Assembly: GCF_005144745.1 (NCBI RefSeq)
Contig: NZ_SWKK01000003.1
Coordinates: forward strand, 186,001-250,000
From: Flavobacterium sp. ASW18X
Lineage (GTDB): Bacteria; Bacteroidota; Bacteroidia; Flavobacteriales; Flavobacteriaceae
Length of the DNA: 64,000 bases
Reading direction: 5' to 3'
In this document: piece after piece, positions 62,777 through 64,000 of the stretch
Layout: each line of letters opens with the position of its first letter
Numbering within the stretch: the first letter of the stretch is position 1
Notes under the pieces: model-generated
Seen by the model: the letters and a program-made list of their open reading frames with translations, nothing else
Databases searched by the model: none
Told to the model about the DNA's origin: nothing
Made by a program: the position numbers and the translations under genes

Positions 62777-64000
62777 ATGGAAAATAAGCATATGTTGAGC
62801 AGAAGTATAGTTTTAATTTTGATGCTGGTATTAGCTACGGTCCATGGTCAGCAACGTGTCTCTAAAGGGGATGGGCATTTTTTTGCTTATGCGTATGACG
62901 AAGCAATAGTGGCGTATGAGAAAGATATCAAGAAAGGGTTAGTTTTATCTTCGGAGCAGAAATTGAATTTGGCAGATTGTTATTTTATGACTGGTGGGTA
63001 TAAAAATGCCAATGAGTTATATCTGCAATTATTTGATTATGATGTAGATTTAGGTAGCAAACGGATAAATAGACTGTTTAGAAGTTTAGAGGAAACAGGA
63101 GATGTCGCAAAGGTTAGAGATTTGATATATAATGATTCTTTAAAATTGTCTAATCAGTTGATAGAGAACATGGATTTTAACAATCGATTACTTGCCAAGA
63201 ATGTTCTACAATCAAATTTGGATTTCAATGTATTTTTAGCTGAAATTAGTTCCAATGAAAATGAATTTTCTCCAAGTTTTTATATAGAGGAATTATTATA
63301 TACAACTTCTAAATCTATAGGGAATTCTGTGAAAAATAAAGAAGGTTATCTTAATATTTATTCAAGTAGTATAGTAGACGATGGTAACGCTAGAAGTCCT
63401 AAGCTTTTTAGTAAAATTCAAAACACAGATTTTCATGAGGCAACACCCTTTTATTCAGAAAAGCTAAATAGTATTTTTTATGTGCTCTCTAATACCTTTG
63501 AAGGCGAATTGGAATTCAATGAACAAGGAAAGAATGCTTTAGCTATTGGAATGCAACGCATTGATGGAGAATTTAGGTATTTGTGGCGTGATTTAAGTAC
63601 GTCTTTCTACTATCCGTTTTACGATGAGCGCAATGGTAGACTGTACTTTGCGGCGGATTTTGGGGATGGTTACGGAGGTACAGACCTGTATTATGTGACC
63701 ACCAATAATGGGCAAGTGATGTCTGCACCAGTAAACTTAGGTCCCCGTATCAATACCCTGGGTAATGAGGTGGCTCCGTACATCTTTGAAGGGACACTCT
63801 ACTTTTCTTCCGATATTTTTTATGGTTTAGGCGGTATGGATGTGTACAAATCCGAACTACGAGAAGAGGACCAGTTTAGCATTCCTGTAAATTTAGGCAC
63901 TGCGATTAACAGTGAAAAAGACGATTTTGGATTTATCATTCGTAATCACGGGGATGGATTGTTAGGGTACTTTTCTTCCAATAGAGAAGGCGGTCGTGGG
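62777..64000 (+). CDS. OmpA/PD40-type outer-membrane protein, partial at window end
   Basis: The frame is open from the ATG at 62777, directly after the PorP/SprF stop, to the last base, giving 408 codons. I translated it by hand. A signal peptide (SIVLILMLVLATVHGQ) is followed by TPR-like helices. From about residue 215, PD40-type beta-propeller blades appear (DFHEATPFYSEKLN, YFAADFGDGYGGTDLYYV, FSSDIFYGLGGMDVYKSE, FGFIIRNHGDG, GYFSSNREGGRG). Relatives end in an OmpA peptidoglycan-binding domain, which would lie beyond the window. The cargo-PorP-OmpA gene order is typical of T9SS type B loci. Confidence 0.85.
   Translation, partial: MENKHMLSRSIVLILMLVLATVHGQQRVSKGDGHFFAYAYDEAIVAYEKDIKKGLVLSSEQKLNLADCYFMTGGYKNANELYLQLFDYDVDLGSKRINRLFRSLEETGDVAKVRDLIYNDSLKLSNQLIENMDFNNRLLAKNVLQSNLDFNVFLAEISSNENEFSPSFYIEELLYTTSKSIGNSVKNKEGYLNIYSSSIVDDGNARSPKLFSKIQNTDFHEATPFYSEKLNSIFYVLSNTFEGELEFNEQGKNALAIGMQRIDGEFRYLWRDLSTSFYYPFYDERNGRLYFAADFGDGYGGTDLYYVTTNNGQVMSAPVNLGPRINTLGNEVAPYIFEGTLYFSSDIFYGLGGMDVYKSELREEDQFSIPVNLGTAINSEKDDFGFIIRNHGDGLLGYFSSNREGGRG

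Noticed and set aside
1-64000. CRISPR arrays, tRNA/rRNA genes, insertion sequences or prophage
   Set aside because: I saw no regularly spaced repeats, no cloverleaf-like sequence, no transposase or integrase frames and no terminal inverted repeats on reading both strands.

Overview
The window looks like chromosomal DNA of a member of the Flavobacteriaceae (Bacteroidota). The evidence is low-GC DNA, SprA and PorP/SprF components of the gliding/type IX secretion system, a T9SS type B sorting domain, an alternative complex III operon running into cytochrome oxidase genes, and promoters matching the Bacteroidota form TTG-N18-20-TAnnTTTG rather than the sigma70 form. It is mostly ordinary core genome: I see no rRNA, tRNA, CRISPR array, phage or insertion sequence.

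Layout. (1) 11-12377: a SPOR-domain protein diverges from a long respiratory operon, actABCDEF-coxBA, in which alternative complex III oxidises menaquinol and passes electrons to a haem-copper oxidase. It ends at a clear terminator. (2) 12462-15277: a head-GIN (DUF2807) protein, ruvB and queG. (3) 15245-19425: a sucrose-use locus with a LacI regulator facing a GH13_18 sucrose phosphorylase and an SUT/GPH-like transporter. The divergent spacer holds two palindromic operators and two intrinsic-terminator-like hairpins that carry the same 10-base loop sequence. (4) 19523-31292: malic enzyme, ruvA, the giant sprA, gcvH, a VanZ-like protein and tonB. (5) 31346-36615: oxidase completion and assembly, with haem O synthase, two subunit III genes, subunit IV, a cysteine-free Sco-like protein, a true SCO protein, a DUF420 protein and a 74-residue CxxC membrane protein. 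(6) 36701-46164: a MacAB-TolC-type export cluster with an internal duplication (permease-permease-adaptor, then ATPase-permease-permease-adaptor, then TolC). (7) 46182-53441: tsaB, an MscS channel, a DUF255 thioredoxin-fold protein, dodecin, an Nfu scaffold, a PorP/SprF protein and a von Willebrand A lipoprotein. (8) 53646-58028: a TPR sensor kinase with its LytTR regulator, a gamma-carbonic anhydrase and fabD. (9) 58161-64000: a large secreted Calx-beta/thrombospondin-3 protein with a type B T9SS signal, its PorP/SprF partner and the start of an OmpA/PD40-type protein cut by the window end.

How the genes work together. Regions 1 and 5 together supply most of one aerobic chain: quinol oxidation, oxidase core, haem modification and copper delivery. 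Regions 4 and 9 contribute secretion and surface biogenesis (SprA translocon, TonB, PorP/SprF, type B cargo). Region 3 is a compact carbohydrate module. The best candidates for something undescribed are the twin-hairpin leader in front of sucrose phosphorylase, the helix-hairpin-helix tail on ActC, and the cysteine-free Sco-like plus CxxC mini-protein pair in the oxidase assembly operon. None of these is proven from sequence alone.
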